Part shown: positions 18,512 through 28,282 of the stretch, in pieces | Layout of the letters: each line of letters begins with the position of its first letter | Numbering within the stretch: the stretch's first letter is position 1 | DNA from: Bacteroidia bacterium | Lineage (GTDB): Bacteria; Bacteroidota; Bacteroidia; Cytophagales; Flammeovirgaceae | Length of the DNA: 64,000 nucleotides | Reading direction: 5' to 3' | Assembly (NCBI GenBank): GCA_030425505.1 | Contig: JAUIAB010000006.1 | Coordinates: 1 to 64,000, forward strand | Position numbers and translations under genes: made by a program | The notes under the pieces: generated by a model | What the model was told of the DNA's origin: nothing | Database searches by the model: none | Seen by the model: only the letters and a program-made list of their open reading frames with translations

Positions 18512-19504
18512 ATGCAATATAGGAGATTAGGAAAATCAGGTCTGCAAGTTAGTGCCCTGTCTTTTGGTGCGTGGCTTACCTTTGCAAAGCAGATTGATAA
18601 TGGTGTTGCAGAAAAACTAATGCATACCGCTTATGATGCTGGAGTCAACTTCTTTGATAATGCTGAAATATACAGTAAAGGAGAAGCAGAGCTGGTTATG
18701 GGTAAGATTCTGAAAAATAGTAAATGGGAGAGAAGCTCCTTCTTGGTCTCAAGTAAAGTGTTTTGGGGTGGAGATAAGCCAAATCAGAAGGGATTAAGCA
18801 GGAAGCATGTAGTAGAAGGATGCCATGCAGCTTTAAAGCGTTTGCAAGTAGATTATTTAGATTTATTTTTCTGTCATCGCCCTGATGCAAACACTCCGAT
18901 GGAAGAAACAGTTGCTGCAATGACGGATTTAATTCGACAAGGAAAAGTTTTATATTGGGGTACTTCAGAGTGGTCTGCGCAAGAAATAATGGAAGCATAT
19001 TCTGTTGCTAGGCAATATAATTTGACTCCTCCAACTATGGAGCAGCCTCAATACAATATGTTTCATAGAGATAAAGTCGAGTTGGAATTTGAAAAGCTTT
19101 ATGAAGAAATAGGTCTTGGGACTACTACTTGGTCTCCTCTAGCTTCTGGTTTTCTAACAGGAAAGTACAATGATCAAAAAACAGGAAAAGGTACTCGGGC
19201 AGATATAGAAGGGCTTGAGTGGTTGAAAGAAAAGCTAGTTGGAGAAGAAGCAATAGAGAAGGTAAAAAAAGTAGAAAAGCTGATGGGTTTAGCTAAAGAA
19301 ATAGGAGTGTCTATGCCTAGATTAGCTCTAGCCTGGTGTCTGAAAAATAAGCATGTAAGTACTGTTATTCTTGGAGCATCTAAGGTTTCTCAGTTAGAAG
19401 AAAATCTGAAGGCTATAGATGATATCTCTAAGATTACGGAAGAAGTAAATGAAAAAATAGAAAACATTTTGCATAACAAACCTCAAAAGGTAGTTTGGGC
19501 ATGA
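18512..19504 (+). CDS. Aldo/keto reductase (Kv-beta-like)
   Basis: This 330-aa TIM-barrel NADPH-dependent oxidoreductase is most like the YghZ/Kv-beta branch (GLGKSGLQVSALSFGAW-like start with RRLGKSGLQVS at 4-14). The catalytic tetrad is visible as FFDNAEIY (Asp and Tyr near 50-55), SSKVFWGG (Lys near 82) and CHRPD (His near 120). The C-terminal NADPH-binding region has VILGASKVSQLEENL near 290. The physiological substrate is not known; such proteins often reduce methylglyoxal and similar aldehydes. It starts 7 bp after ald. Confidence 0.9.
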   Translation: MQYRRLGKSGLQVSALSFGAWLTFAKQIDNGVAEKLMHTAYDAGVNFFDNAEIYSKGEAELVMGKILKNSKWERSSFLVSSKVFWGGDKPNQKGLSRKHVVEGCHAALKRLQVDYLDLFFCHRPDANTPMEETVAAMTDLIRQGKVLYWGTSEWSAQEIMEAYSVARQYNLTPPTMEQPQYNMFHRDKVELEFEKLYEEIGLGTTTWSPLASGFLTGKYNDQKTGKGTRADIEGLEWLKEKLVGEEAIEKVKKVEKLMGLAKEIGVSMPRLALAWCLKNKHVSTVILGASKVSQLEENLKAIDDISKITEEVNEKIENILHNKPQKVVWA

Positions 19505-19549
19505 GAGTAGTTTTTGTCTTAATTAAATCTAATATTCAAAATATAAATT

Positions 19550-20170
19550 ATGCAAACTTTTAAAATTAACCTTTTTTTGTTAGCAATACTTTTTGCTTCA
19601 ATAGGAAACCTTAATGCGCAAACAGAACAGGGAAAGCTTCTTATCGGAGGTCAAACAGGTTTTAGTTTTTCATCATCAAATCTTGAAGTAAAAGCTGATG
19701 GAAATAGTTTTGACTTATCTAAAACAACTAGTTTAGAGTTTTCCCCTCAAATAGGATACTTTGTTATTGATAATCTATCTTTGGGAATACGGCTGCCGAT
19801 CCAATATTCTCGTTCCAAAGCTGAAAGACAAGACCTTGAAATTAAAAATTTGTCATTATCTGTAGGTCCATTTGTTCGTTACTATTTTAATACAGCGACC
19901 AATTTGAAACCTTATTTTAATGGCGAAGTAAGTTTTGGGAGTTCTAAAGCAGAAGAGACCACTGGTAATTCTACCAGTGAATCATCGAGTAGTCTACTTT
20001 CTTATGGTTTAGGAGCGGGTCTAGGAGTTTTTCTCAACGATCAGATATCATTTGATGTAGGATTAGGGTATTCAAGTGTAACTTCTAAAACTACAGAAGA
20101 GAACCCTGACAACGTAAGGCTTGTTGCTTCTGGTGTAGGAATAGCTTTAGGGTTTACCTTTGTTCTCTAG
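19550..20170 (+). CDS. Outer-membrane beta-barrel protein
   Basis: This 206-aa protein has a signal peptide (residues 1-23, ending NLNAQ) followed by alternating beta strands typical of an eight-stranded porin-like barrel (OmpW/OmpX/PorT-like fold), with the final strand GIALGFTFVL ending in an aromatic-hydrophobic pattern. No enzymatic motif is present. It probably sits in the outer membrane; its role is unknown. It stands alone, 45 bp after the reductase gene. Confidence 0.78.
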   Translation: MQTFKINLFLLAILFASIGNLNAQTEQGKLLIGGQTGFSFSSSNLEVKADGNSFDLSKTTSLEFSPQIGYFVIDNLSLGIRLPIQYSRSKAERQDLEIKNLSLSVGPFVRYYFNTATNLKPYFNGEVSFGSSKAEETTGNSTSESSSSLLSYGLGAGLGVFLNDQISFDVGLGYSSVTSKTTEENPDNVRLVASGVGIALGFTFVL

Positions 20171-20303
20171 TCTATTATCTTAAAGAGAAGAAAGTTTTAA
20201 ACTGCTTTTTTAAGAAGCTTTTTCAAATGGATATTTAATCGAAAACTTAATAAAGCTAAATATTAAGAGTAGAAGAAGAACAAATAGTATTATCTCCTTG
20301 TTA

Positions 20304-20336
20304 TTGACTAGCAAAGAGTAATATTTAGTATATTTG
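20304..20336 (+). promoter_or_regulatory. Probable primary-sigma promoter of rpoD
   Basis: TTG at 20304-20306 and TATATTTG (perfect TAnnTTTG) at 20329-20336 are separated by 22 bp, inside the 17-23 bp range known for Bacteroidota promoters. The -7 element is 45 bp before the rpoD ATG at 20381. It is the best-formed promoter of this type that I could see in the window. Confidence 0.5.
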
Positions 20337-20380
20337 CAAATTGAATTTTAGAGTATAACATTTAACTAGGATAGATCAGA

Positions 20381-21250
20381 ATGCGGCAGTTAAAAATTTC
20401 TCAAACTATAACCAACAGACGTGAAAGCCAGTCACTTGAAAAATATTTTCAGGAAATTAGTAAAGTTGAACTGCTTACTCTTGAAGAAGAAGTTGAGCTA
20501 GCGAGAAGGATTAAGAAGGGAGATAAGCAAGCATTAGACAAGTTGACAAAAGCGAATCTTAGATTTGTCGTTTCTGTAGCTAAACAATATCAGAACAGAA
20601 GCTTGTCGTTAAATGACTTAATTAATGAGGGGAATGTAGGATTGGTTAAAGCAGCACAAAAATTTGATGAAACAAGAGGGTTCAAATTTATCTCCTATGC
20701 AGTATGGTGGATCAGACAATCTATCATGCAGGCTTTAGCAGAGCAGTCTAGAATAGTTAGGCTTCCTTTGAATAGAACTGGAGCTCTGAGTAAGATCAAC
20801 AAAGCATTTGCTGAGTTGGAGCAAGTATATGAAAGAGAGCCAACACCTGAGGAACTGGCAAAAGTTTTGGATATGGATCCAGATGAAGTAACTAGTACCT
20901 TAAACGCTGGTGCTAAGCAAGTTTCAATGGATGCTCCTTTTGTGGATGGAGAAAGCAACTCATTGCTAGATGTTATTGAAGATAAAAGTATTCAAAGAAC
21001 AGACCAGGGAGTTAATTATACTGACTCTTTAAGGAAAGAAACCCTAAGAACACTATCTACTCTTACAGAAAGAGAGCAACAAGTAATTATGATGTTTTTT
21101 GGGATTACTGGAGAACACCCAATGTCACTCGAGCAAATAGGTGAAACACTAGGACTAACAAGAGAAAGAGTTCGTCAGATCAAAGAAAAGGCTATTAAAA
21201 AGCTAAGGTCTTCAAAAAGAAGTAAATTATTAGCTGAATATCTAGGATAA
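20381..21250 (+). CDS. rpoD: RNA polymerase primary sigma factor (short Bacteroidota type)
   Basis: This is the housekeeping sigma factor. At 289 aa it lacks the long region 1.1 of proteobacterial sigma-70, as is usual in Bacteroidota. Region 1.2/2 spans about 14-120 with [20 protein letters not shown] near 107, region 3 is at about 125-200, and region 4 has the helix-turn-helix [20 protein letters not shown] at about 249-268. A primary-type promoter precedes it and a strong hairpin terminator follows. Identification is secure. Confidence 0.95.
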   Translation: MRQLKISQTITNRRESQSLEKYFQEISKVELLTLEEEVELARRIKKGDKQALDKLTKANLRFVVSVAKQYQNRSLSLNDLINEGNVGLVKAAQKFDETRGFKFISYAVWWIRQSIMQALAEQSRIVRLPLNRTGALSKINKAFAELEQVYEREPTPEELAKVLDMDPDEVTSTLNAGAKQVSMDAPFVDGESNSLLDVIEDKSIQRTDQGVNYTDSLRKETLRTLSTLTEREQQVIMMFFGITGEHPMSLEQIGETLGLTRERVRQIKEKAIKKLRSSKRSKLLAEYLG

Positions 21251-21277
21251 AGAATATTTTACGATATATTAAATTAT

Positions 21278-21307
21278 AAGGTTTGGTCTCAAGACTAAAC
21301 CTTTTTT
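21278..21307 (+). terminator. Rho-independent terminator of rpoD
   Basis: Arms aaggtttggtct (21278-21289) and agactaaacctt (21292-21303) form a 12-bp stem with one G-T pair and a 2-nt loop (in practice a larger loop after fraying), followed by a run of T residues to 21307. It lies about 30 bp after the rpoD stop. Confidence 0.8.
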
Positions 21308-21399
21308 GTTTAAGAATGATTTCTTGCAGTCTATGCTAGAGATACAGCAATAAATAAGTAAATGGTAGCTATTTTTGTTTAGATAATAACGAAAAGAAA

Positions 21400-22830
21400 G
21401 TGAAAAGAACACCAATAAAGAAGATTTTTTCTAGTGGGAAATTGGGAGAAAGGATCTTAGTAAAAGGATGGGTTAGAACATTTAGAAATAATCAATTTAT
21501 ATCCATAAATGATGGTTCTACTATAAATAATATACAGGCAGTAATTGACTCCAGTCAAACTTCTGAGGATATTAAAGCCAAGTTAAACCCGGGTGCTTCA
21601 GTTAGTGTACTTGGAGCGTTAGTAGAGTCTTTGGGAAAAGGTCAGTCTTTTGAGGTGCAAGTTGAAAAACTAGATATTTTAGGAGAGTCAGACCCTCAAG
21701 TTTATCCTTTGCAGCCTAAAAAACATTCTTTGGAGTTCTTAAGAGAGAAAAGCCATCTTCGACCTAGGACAAATACTATTGGTTCTGTCTTGAGAATTAG
21801 AAATGAGGTGGCTTATGGGATACACCAATTTTTTTATGAAAGAGGTTTCTATTATTTGAATACTCCAATTATTACAGGCTCTGATGCGGAGGGTGCTGGT
21901 GAAACGTTTAGAGTTACCAATTTTGATATAGAAAACTTGCCTCTTGATGAAGAAAAAAAGGTGGATTTCAAGCAAGACTTTTTTGGGAAACCAGTGAATT
22001 TGACAGTATCTGGTCAGTTGGAAGCTGAGGCTGGAGCAATGTCTTTAGGAAATGTTTACACTTTTGGGCCAACGTTTAGAGCAGAAAACTCTAATACCTC
22101 AAGACATTTAGCAGAATTTTGGATGATTGAGCCTGAAATGGCATTTGTTGAGCTGGAAGAAAACATTGAAGTTGCTGAGGAAATGCTCAAATATTTAATA
22201 AAGCGAGTTGTTGAAAACTGTAATGATGATCTTGAGTTTTTAGATAAGAGATTAGCTGATGAAGAAAAAACTAAGCCAGAAAAGGATAGGAGCGAATTAG
22301 GCTTGGTAGAAAAATTAAAATTTGTTCTTGAAAATGAGTTTGAAAAAATCTCCTATTCAGAGGCTATAGATATTCTAAAAAACTCAAAGCCAAACAAAAA
22401 AAAGAAATTTAAATTTCCAGTAGAGTGGGGTATAGACCTTCAGTCAGAGCATGAAAGGTTTTTGGTAGAAAAACACTTTAAAAAGCCTATTGTAGTATAT
22501 GACTACCCGAAAGGGATAAAGGCGTTTTACATGAAGCAAAATGATGATGGCAAAACGGTTAGAGCTATGGATGTTCTTTTTCCTGGAATTGGAGAAATTA
22601 TTGGAGGTTCACAGCGAGAAGAGGGTTTGGATAAGCTCAAGACAAGAATGCAAGAAATGAATGTTCTTCAAGAGGATTTGTGGTGGTATCTTGAGTTAAG
22701 AAAGTTTGGTACTGCTCCTCACAGTGGTTTTGGATTGGGGTTTGAGCGTTTTGTTCAATTTGTAACTGGCATGGGAAATATTAGAGATGTGTGTTTATTC
22801 CCTCGGTTTCCTCAGCATGCAGAGTTCTAA
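21400..22830 (+). CDS. asnS: Asparagine--tRNA ligase
   Basis: This class II aminoacyl-tRNA synthetase charges tRNA-Asn. The N-terminal OB-fold anticodon domain (about 15-100, GWVRTFRNNQFISINDGS) is followed by the class II core: motif 1 around 130-160, motif 2 FRAENSNTSRHLAEFWMIEPE near 226, motif 3 GFGLGFERFVQF near 445-456. Length 476 aa is normal. The start is GTG at 21400, giving a plausible KRTPIKKIF beginning; no in-frame ATG lies nearby. The 3' end overlaps the convergent DUF4097-like gene by 4 nt. A direct AsnS makes the tRNA-dependent Asn route unnecessary. Confidence 0.96.
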   Translation: MKRTPIKKIFSSGKLGERILVKGWVRTFRNNQFISINDGSTINNIQAVIDSSQTSEDIKAKLNPGASVSVLGALVESLGKGQSFEVQVEKLDILGESDPQVYPLQPKKHSLEFLREKSHLRPRTNTIGSVLRIRNEVAYGIHQFFYERGFYYLNTPIITGSDAEGAGETFRVTNFDIENLPLDEEKKVDFKQDFFGKPVNLTVSGQLEAEAGAMSLGNVYTFGPTFRAENSNTSRHLAEFWMIEPEMAFVELEENIEVAEEMLKYLIKRVVENCNDDLEFLDKRLADEEKTKPEKDRSELGLVEKLKFVLENEFEKISYSEAIDILKNSKPNKKKKFKFPVEWGIDLQSEHERFLVEKHFKKPIVVYDYPKGIKAFYMKQNDDGKTVRAMDVLFPGIGEIIGGSQREEGLDKLKTRMQEMNVLQEDLWWYLELRKFGTAPHSGFGLGFERFVQFVTGMGNIRDVCLFPRFPQHAEF

Positions 22831-24083
22831 TTGGAGCTGTATAAATAAATATCGCCATTTACTGTGCTAAGGTTAATTTTATTATTTCCTGAATGTAATA
22901 GTGCATCTCCAGAAATTTTTCTAACTAATTGATTGTTTTCCCAGATCCACGAATTAGAATGTTCAAGGTCTATATCAAAATCGGAAAAAACCTTATAACC
23001 TTTAGCCTGATCTTTAGAGTAGGATATATCTAAGTTCGCTTTAAAAGAAAAATTTTTAGGGATTTTTAGTTTTACGTCACCGTTTGTAGATTTTAAAACT
23101 ATTTTCCAGGAAGAACAATTTGGGGAGTGCTTTGAAAAGTCAGGAATAGTTAGATCAATGTTACCATTATATGTTATTGCACTTACATTTCCACAAAAGT
23201 TCTTGATGTTGATATCTCCATAAAGTGTTTTTGCATGAAGGTTTTTTTCGCCATAGTTTAGGTTAATATCTCCTTGAAGGGTATTTAAAATAGCCCCTTC
23301 GGGAGCATACCTTAAATCAATATCTCCTTCTAACTTTGAAATTTGAATCGCTTTGTTTTTCAAATGAATATCTTCCTCTAGTGCCTCTCGGATAATTTTT
23401 CCAGCTGATGTTTCTGCCTGTAGATATTCATTGGAATTGATTATTCTCACATCTCCGCCATAGGTTTTTAGCATTCCTTTTGCAGCTACTTTTTCTACTA
23501 AGATATTTCCTCCATATGTTTTAAAATCAATTTCACCATCTAGATTGGCAAAGCTCAAATCTCCACCAAGAGTTTTTCCTGTTACTCTTCCCTTTAGATT
23601 GGTAATTAAAACATCCCCTCCAGTAGAATTTATGTCCAAATAAAAGTTTAGTGGGACTTTGATATCAATTTTGAGTGATTCTTTTAAATATTTACAAACA
23701 GAGGTCTTTCGCTTTACTGTCAAAATGTTTGCAGTACTGTCGATAGATTCCAGAAAGATTACTTTATCCTTTAATGAACCAGAGCCTGTTACTTTAAAAT
23801 AGATAAAATCTTTTTCCCAACCTTCAACTTCTATCATTCCTCCAGTTTTAGAAAGTATATTAAGTTTCTGATGGGAAGATGGTTTGATCTTTTTTTCAAT
23901 AAGCTCAATTTGCTGACCAGTACCCGCAAGAGGTATTATCCATAAAATAGCATATATTATTTTTAAAAAACTTATTTTGACCACTGATAAATTTAATTCG
24001 CTTAGTATTATACTAGTATGTAAAGTTAACAAAAAACTGTGCTGCCTTAGTTTCAAGTCCTTAATTATTTGCGAAAACGACAT
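22827..24083 (-). CDS. DUF4097-like beta-helix envelope protein
   Basis: The product (up to 418 aa) consists mainly of short repeated strands such as GDVLITNLKGRVTGKTLGGD, AKTLYGDINIKN and NGDVKLKIPKN, typical of the DUF4097/DUF2807 right-handed beta-helix family of secreted or surface proteins with unknown role. The ATG at 24083 gives an odd 33-residue extension before a normal signal peptide. An in-frame GTG at 23984 would start right at that signal (VKISFLKIIYAILWIIPLAG) and seems the likelier start. It overlaps asnS (convergent) by 4 nt and is divergent from dnaK. Confidence 0.75.
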   Translation of the reverse strand: MSFSQIIKDLKLRQHSFLLTLHTSIILSELNLSVVKISFLKIIYAILWIIPLAGTGQQIELIEKKIKPSSHQKLNILSKTGGMIEVEGWEKDFIYFKVTGSGSLKDKVIFLESIDSTANILTVKRKTSVCKYLKESLKIDIKVPLNFYLDINSTGGDVLITNLKGRVTGKTLGGDLSFANLDGEIDFKTYGGNILVEKVAAKGMLKTYGGDVRIINSNEYLQAETSAGKIIREALEEDIHLKNKAIQISKLEGDIDLRYAPEGAILNTLQGDINLNYGEKNLHAKTLYGDINIKNFCGNVSAITYNGNIDLTIPDFSKHSPNCSSWKIVLKSTNGDVKLKIPKNFSFKANLDISYSKDQAKGYKVFSDFDIDLEHSNSWIWENNQLVRKISGDALLHSGNNKINLSTVNGDIYLYSSN

Positions 24084-24161
24084 AATGTCATACTTTATTA
24101 ACTGGCATAACCATTGTCAAAGTTTAAGAGCATACTATAACTAAAAAGAAAAAATTATATC

Positions 24162-26111
24162 ATGGGAAAAATAATAGGAATTGATTTAGGTACTACAAAC
24201 TCTTGCGTTGCAGTGATGGAAGGCAACGAACCCGTTGTTATTCCTAATAGTGAGGGAAGAAGAACAACACCATCTATCGTTGCTTTTTTGGAAGATGGAA
24301 AAGGGGAGAGAAAGGTAGGTGATCCTGCTAAAAGACAAGCAATTACAAACCCTAGAAATACGATTTCTTCTATTAAGAGGTTTATGGGTAAGAAATTCTC
24401 TGAAGTAAGTAAGGAAATAGAGTCTTCTTCTTATCAAATCGAAAAAGGAAGTAACGATACACCAAGGGTTAAAATAGGAGATAGAACGTATACTCCTCAG
24501 GAAATTTCTGCAATGGTGCTTCAGAAAATGAAGCAAACAGCAGAGGACTATCTTGGAACAGAGGTTAAAGAAGCTGTAGTCACGGTGCCTGCTTACTTTA
24601 ATGATGCAGAAAGACAAGCTACAAAAGAAGCTGGTGAGATAGCAGGTTTAGAAATTAAAAGAATTATTAATGAGCCAACGGCAGCATCTTTAGCATATGG
24701 TCTCGACAAAAAGGGCAAAGATTCTAAAGTAGCAGTTTATGACTTAGGTGGTGGCACATTTGATATTTCTATCCTTGAGCTAGGTGATGACGTAGTAGAA
24801 GTAAAATCTACTAACGGAGATACACACCTTGGTGGAGATGATTTTGATAGGGTTATAATAGACTGGTTAGCTGAAGAATTTAAAAAAGATCATCCTAAAG
24901 TTGATCTTAGGAAAGACCCGATGGCCTTGCAAAGACTAAAGGAAGCAGCAGAAAAAGCTAAAATAGAACTTTCTAGTTCTACGAGCACTGAAATTAACCT
25001 GCCTTACATTATGCCGATAGATGGTGTTCCACAACATCTTGTTAAAACTCTATCTAGAGCAAATTTTGAAAAGCTAGCAGATGACCTGATAAGAAGGAGC
25101 TTAGAGCCTTGTAAGAAAGCATTAAGCGATGCTGGCATGAAAGCTTCTGATATTGATGAAGTATTGCTTGTTGGAGGCTCTACCAGGATACCTAAAATTC
25201 AGGAAGAAGTAGAAAAGTTCTTTGGAAAAAAGCCTTCTAAAGGGGTGAACCCAGATGAAGTTGTAGCACTGGGTGCTGCAATACAGGGAGGTGTGCTGAC
25301 AGGAGAAGTAAAAGATATATTATTATTAGATGTAACTCCACTCTCACTAGGTATTGAGACGATGGGAGGAGTATTTACAAAATTAATAGAGTCTAATACT
25401 ACTATCCCTGCGACTAAATCTCAGACATTTACTACTGCTGCTGATAATCAGCCGACGGTTGATATTCATGTTTTGCAGGGAGAGAGATCAATGGCAAATG
25501 ATAATAAGACAATTGGAAGATTCCATTTGGATGGAATTCCACCAGCACCAAGAGGTGTTCCTCAAATTGAAGTTTCTTTTGATATCGATGCCAATGGTAT
25601 ATTAAGTGTGACAGCTAAAGATAAAGGAACGGGTAAAGAGCAAAAAATACGTATTGAAGCTTCTTCTGGGTTGACAGATGAGGAAATCCAAAAGATGAAA
25701 GATGAAGCTAAAGCAAATGCTGACTCTGACAAAGAGGCTAAAGAGAGGATAGATAAGCTAAACACTGCTGACTCATTGATATTTAGCACAGAAAAGCAGT
25801 TGAAAGAGTTTGGAGATAAGCTTTCTGATGGAAATAAGCAGGCAATAGAGTCTTCTCTTGCTGATTTGAAAAAAGCACATGAGGGTCAAGATATTGCTGC
25901 TATTGATACTGCTAGTGAAGCATTGAGCAAAGCATGGCAAGCAGCTTCGCAGGAAATGTACCAGGCTGGTGCTACAGCAGATGGTCAGGCTACAGGTAAC
26001 CCTGGAGATTCAGCTAATGCTGGTGCTGAAGGTAACGCATCTTCTGATTCAGAAGAATCAGATGTTACTGATGTAGAATACGAAGAAGTAGATAATAAGG
26101 ATAGTAAGTAA
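24162..26111 (+). CDS. dnaK: Molecular chaperone DnaK (Hsp70)
   Basis: This ATP-dependent chaperone folds and protects proteins. The 649-aa protein has all Hsp70 signatures: [14 protein letters not shown] at 5-18, [13 protein letters not shown] near 193, and [14 protein letters not shown] near 335. The substrate-binding domain follows from about 390 and a Gly/Ala/Ser-rich tail precedes the acidic end [10 protein letters not shown]. grpE and dnaJ are not adjacent. No CIRCE operator or heat-shock box could be seen in the 78 bp upstream. A strong terminator follows. Confidence 0.98.
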   Translation: MGKIIGIDLGTTNSCVAVMEGNEPVVIPNSEGRRTTPSIVAFLEDGKGERKVGDPAKRQAITNPRNTISSIKRFMGKKFSEVSKEIESSSYQIEKGSNDTPRVKIGDRTYTPQEISAMVLQKMKQTAEDYLGTEVKEAVVTVPAYFNDAERQATKEAGEIAGLEIKRIINEPTAASLAYGLDKKGKDSKVAVYDLGGGTFDISILELGDDVVEVKSTNGDTHLGGDDFDRVIIDWLAEEFKKDHPKVDLRKDPMALQRLKEAAEKAKIELSSSTSTEINLPYIMPIDGVPQHLVKTLSRANFEKLADDLIRRSLEPCKKALSDAGMKASDIDEVLLVGGSTRIPKIQEEVEKFFGKKPSKGVNPDEVVALGAAIQGGVLTGEVKDILLLDVTPLSLGIETMGGVFTKLIESNTTIPATKSQTFTTAADNQPTVDIHVLQGERSMANDNKTIGRFHLDGIPPAPRGVPQIEVSFDIDANGILSVTAKDKGTGKEQKIRIEASSGLTDEEIQKMKDEAKANADSDKEAKERIDKLNTADSLIFSTEKQLKEFGDKLSDGNKQAIESSLADLKKAHEGQDIAAIDTASEALSKAWQAASQEMYQAGATADGQATGNPGDSANAGAEGNASSDSEESDVTDVEYEEVDNKDSK

Positions 26112-26135
26112 TTTTTAAATTACTACTTTCATAAT

Positions 26136-26174
26136 AAAGCTTCCATAGATAGAATTCTGTGGAAGCTTTTTTTT
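26136..26174 (+). terminator. Rho-independent terminator of dnaK
   Basis: A 13-bp stem, aaagcttccatag (26136-26148) with ctgtggaagcttt (26157-26169, one T-G pair), has an 8-nt loop and is followed by eight T residues. It lies 25 bp after the dnaK stop and just before the convergent leucine-rich-repeat gene, whose stop is at 26195. Confidence 0.88.
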
Positions 26175-26194
26175 ATTGTGAGTATTATCGATTT

Positions 26195-27436
26195 CTATTC
26201 TATTCTGAATTGGTCTGAACTCCAGACCTTATTCCAGTGTCCAGGACTAAATAATCCTCCACGACCATATTTGGATTTTTCTTTCAACTTTTTTGAAAGA
26301 GCAATAACATCAGGATTTTTTTGGTCAATTTCTGTTTCTGAAATATTGATCCTATCGATATTATCTAAGTTGACTAATTCTTTTAAGCTATCGAAAGAAA
26401 TAGATGTTTTTCTAAGATCTAGCTTTTCTAAACTAGATAAATTCTTTAGACTAGAAAAGTCATTTATTTGAGCCTCATCTAATCTAAGTTCTTGTAGGTT
26501 TTTAAGAGAAGAAATATCAAAATTGTCTTTGAAAGAGCATCTGAAGAGATCTAATTTTTCAAGAGATGTAAGTTTATTGAGGCTTGCAGATTCTACATTT
26601 TTTGATTCTGTTAGGTCTAACTCTTTTATGCTCTTAAGACTATATACTGGAGTGATATCTTTTATTTTAGTATCCCAAAACCAGATGAGTTCTAGCTTGT
26701 CTAAGTTCTCAATGCCCTCTAAAGACTTTAGTTTGGTTTTTTCTACATATAGTGTTTTTAGTTTCTTGTTCTCTTGAATTGGCTTAAGGGTTGTTATTTT
26801 AGTGTTTCTAAGCTTTAATTCTTCGAGTTCTTTACAGTGACTAATAGCACTGAGGTCTTCAATGGGTGTATTGTTTAAGTCTAAAGATTTTAAGGAGTTA
26901 CAATTTTTAAGAGGAGAGATATCTTTAAGAAGCTTGTTACCGTGGAGATCTAATGTGTTAAGTTTGCTAAGATGGCTTAATGAACCTAAGTCTTCAATTT
27001 TTGCCTCGCTAGCAGATAGTTTTTCTAAGCCTTTTAGAGTCTCTATTCCCTTCAGGCTTTTTAAACTAGAGCCCCTATTACCAAGATGAAGTTCCTTTAA
27101 ACTAGTAAAGTGGCTTAAAAAATCAATATTATCTATAGATCTGGAGACAATGCGAAGAACTTCCAGATTAAGTTTCACCTGAGTTAGAGCAGCAAAATCA
27201 TTTGAAATGTAAAGCTCTCGAATATTGGATAGTTCATTAAGTTGGTTTATATCTTTTAGCTTCGCCTTTCCTAAATCTAGCCGTTTAAGTGTAGATAAGT
27301 TTTTAAGAGGGATTATATCTTTAATAGTGCCCGTCTTAAATTGAGAAAATCTTAGTTCTTCTAGATCAGGATACTGCCTAACTAGCTCATTTAAATCAGG
27401 ATATTCTTTAACTTCAATGGTTAGGTAGGTTTTCAT
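26195..27436 (-). CDS. Leucine-rich-repeat protein (SDS22-like), cytoplasmic
   Basis: This 413-aa protein is made almost wholly of leucine-rich repeats of about 22 residues, with the pattern L-x-x-L-x-x-L-x-L-x-x-(T/N)-x-(I/L)-x-D-(I/L)-x-x-L (for example SLKSLDLNNTPIEDLSAISH near 175). The repeats resemble the SDS22/internalin type. There is no signal peptide, lipobox or membrane helix, so it probably works in the cytoplasm as a protein-binding scaffold. No catalytic domain is attached. The partner is unknown. It is convergent with dnaK and its neighbour downstream on the other side is the stress operon. Confidence 0.8.
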   Translation of the reverse strand: MKTYLTIEVKEYPDLNELVRQYPDLEELRFSQFKTGTIKDIIPLKNLSTLKRLDLGKAKLKDINQLNELSNIRELYISNDFAALTQVKLNLEVLRIVSRSIDNIDFLSHFTSLKELHLGNRGSSLKSLKGIETLKGLEKLSASEAKIEDLGSLSHLSKLNTLDLHGNKLLKDISPLKNCNSLKSLDLNNTPIEDLSAISHCKELEELKLRNTKITTLKPIQENKKLKTLYVEKTKLKSLEGIENLDKLELIWFWDTKIKDITPVYSLKSIKELDLTESKNVESASLNKLTSLEKLDLFRCSFKDNFDISSLKNLQELRLDEAQINDFSSLKNLSSLEKLDLRKTSISFDSLKELVNLDNIDRINISETEIDQKNPDVIALSKKLKEKSKYGRGGLFSPGHWNKVWSSDQFRIE

Positions 27437-27551
27437 AAGTGATCTTTTATAATACTTACTGCTAAAATAACAATAAGTACACTGTAAAATAAAATTGTAA
27501 AAGTAAGTTTTTGACTTTAAATAGTAGCTACACTTAATTTTTGTATCAGTT

Positions 27552-27586
27552 AAAAAAAAGCTGGATAGTATACTACTATCCAGCTT
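27552..27586 (-). terminator. Rho-independent terminator of the dps-mscS-lipoprotein operon
   Basis: On the minus strand a perfect 13-bp stem (27558-27570 with 27574-27586, arm sequence aagctggatagta) and a 3-nt loop are followed by eight T residues (the A-run 27552-27559 on the plus strand). It is 25 bp after the stop of the lipoprotein gene. Confidence 0.88.
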
Positions 27587-27610
27587 GCAATAGGTGATGC
27601 TTCTAACTAG

Positions 27611-28270
27611 CTAGTTTTTATCTTTATCAAATAAATCTTTGACGTCTTCTTTTGCTTTATTAAAGCTGTTTTTTACATCTTTTCTAACATTATGGTATTT
27701 ATCTACTGTTTTGTCCCACACTTTTTCAGAAGTGTTTCCAATGTCTTTCAATAAATCATTTATCTTTTTCTTTTCATCTTCAAGATTATTAACCTTTTTA
27801 TCAATTTCTGCTGATACATCTTCTGTAGCATCTTCTGTTTCTTCTTTCCATCTTTCAATTTGATCTTCTATTTTATCAAGGTCTCTTTTTACAGAGTTTT
27901 TAATTTTTGTTCTAAAAAATTGGTCAACTTCACTTTCCAACGTATTCCAGTTTTCCTGAGTTGAGCTTTTGACCTTGTCCAAATATTTTTCAAGCTCTTT
28001 TTTTTCATCTTCAAGAGCATCTACTTCTTCCTGCAATTTATCCTTTAGTTCATCGCTTGAATTATCAAGGTCTCTCTTAATTTGTTGAAGCTCGTTATCT
28101 AATTCTTTTGATTCTTTTTCAAGCGTGCCTATTAGTTTTTTCTTTTTTTGTTCAAACTTTTTTTTTAATTCTGCTTCCTCTTTGTTGTCAGAGCAGTTAA
28201 AAAGTAAGAGGGCAGATGTGCATAATAACAATGCAATTGTCAGTTTTAATTTAAATTGTTGCTTTTCCAT
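27611..28270 (-). CDS. Coiled-coil lipoprotein of unknown function
   Basis: A signal peptide with lipobox LLFNC (Cys 26) is followed by about 190 residues of highly charged heptad repeats rich in Glu, Lys, Asp and Leu, predicting a long coiled coil. The repeating pattern x-D-K-x-E-x-x-I/L also resembles YtxH- and apolipoprotein-like helices. It is likely attached to the inner or outer membrane facing the periplasm. I do not recognise a named family. It follows the 126-aa gene by 12 bp and ends the probable stress operon. Confidence 0.7.
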   Translation of the reverse strand: MEKQQFKLKLTIALLLCTSALLLFNCSDNKEEAELKKKFEQKKKKLIGTLEKESKELDNELQQIKRDLDNSSDELKDKLQEEVDALEDEKKELEKYLDKVKSSTQENWNTLESEVDQFFRTKIKNSVKRDLDKIEDQIERWKEETEDATEDVSAEIDKKVNNLEDEKKKINDLLKDIGNTSEKVWDKTVDKYHNVRKDVKNSFNKAKEDVKDLFDKDKN

Positions 28271-28282
28271 AATTTTTAAATT

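Noticed and set aside
21370-21377. TATTTTTG before asnS as promoter
   Set aside because: No correctly spaced TTG; such boxes occur by chance in AT-rich DNA.
24186-24617. 143-codon minus-strand frame inside dnaK
   Set aside because: It is the antisense shadow of a perfectly conserved dnaK; the cysteine- and serine-rich translation has no domain.
26195-27436. Leucine-rich-repeat gene as a tandem DNA repeat or CRISPR-like array
   Set aside because: The periodicity is at protein level only; the DNA repeats are divergent and the frame is continuously coding.
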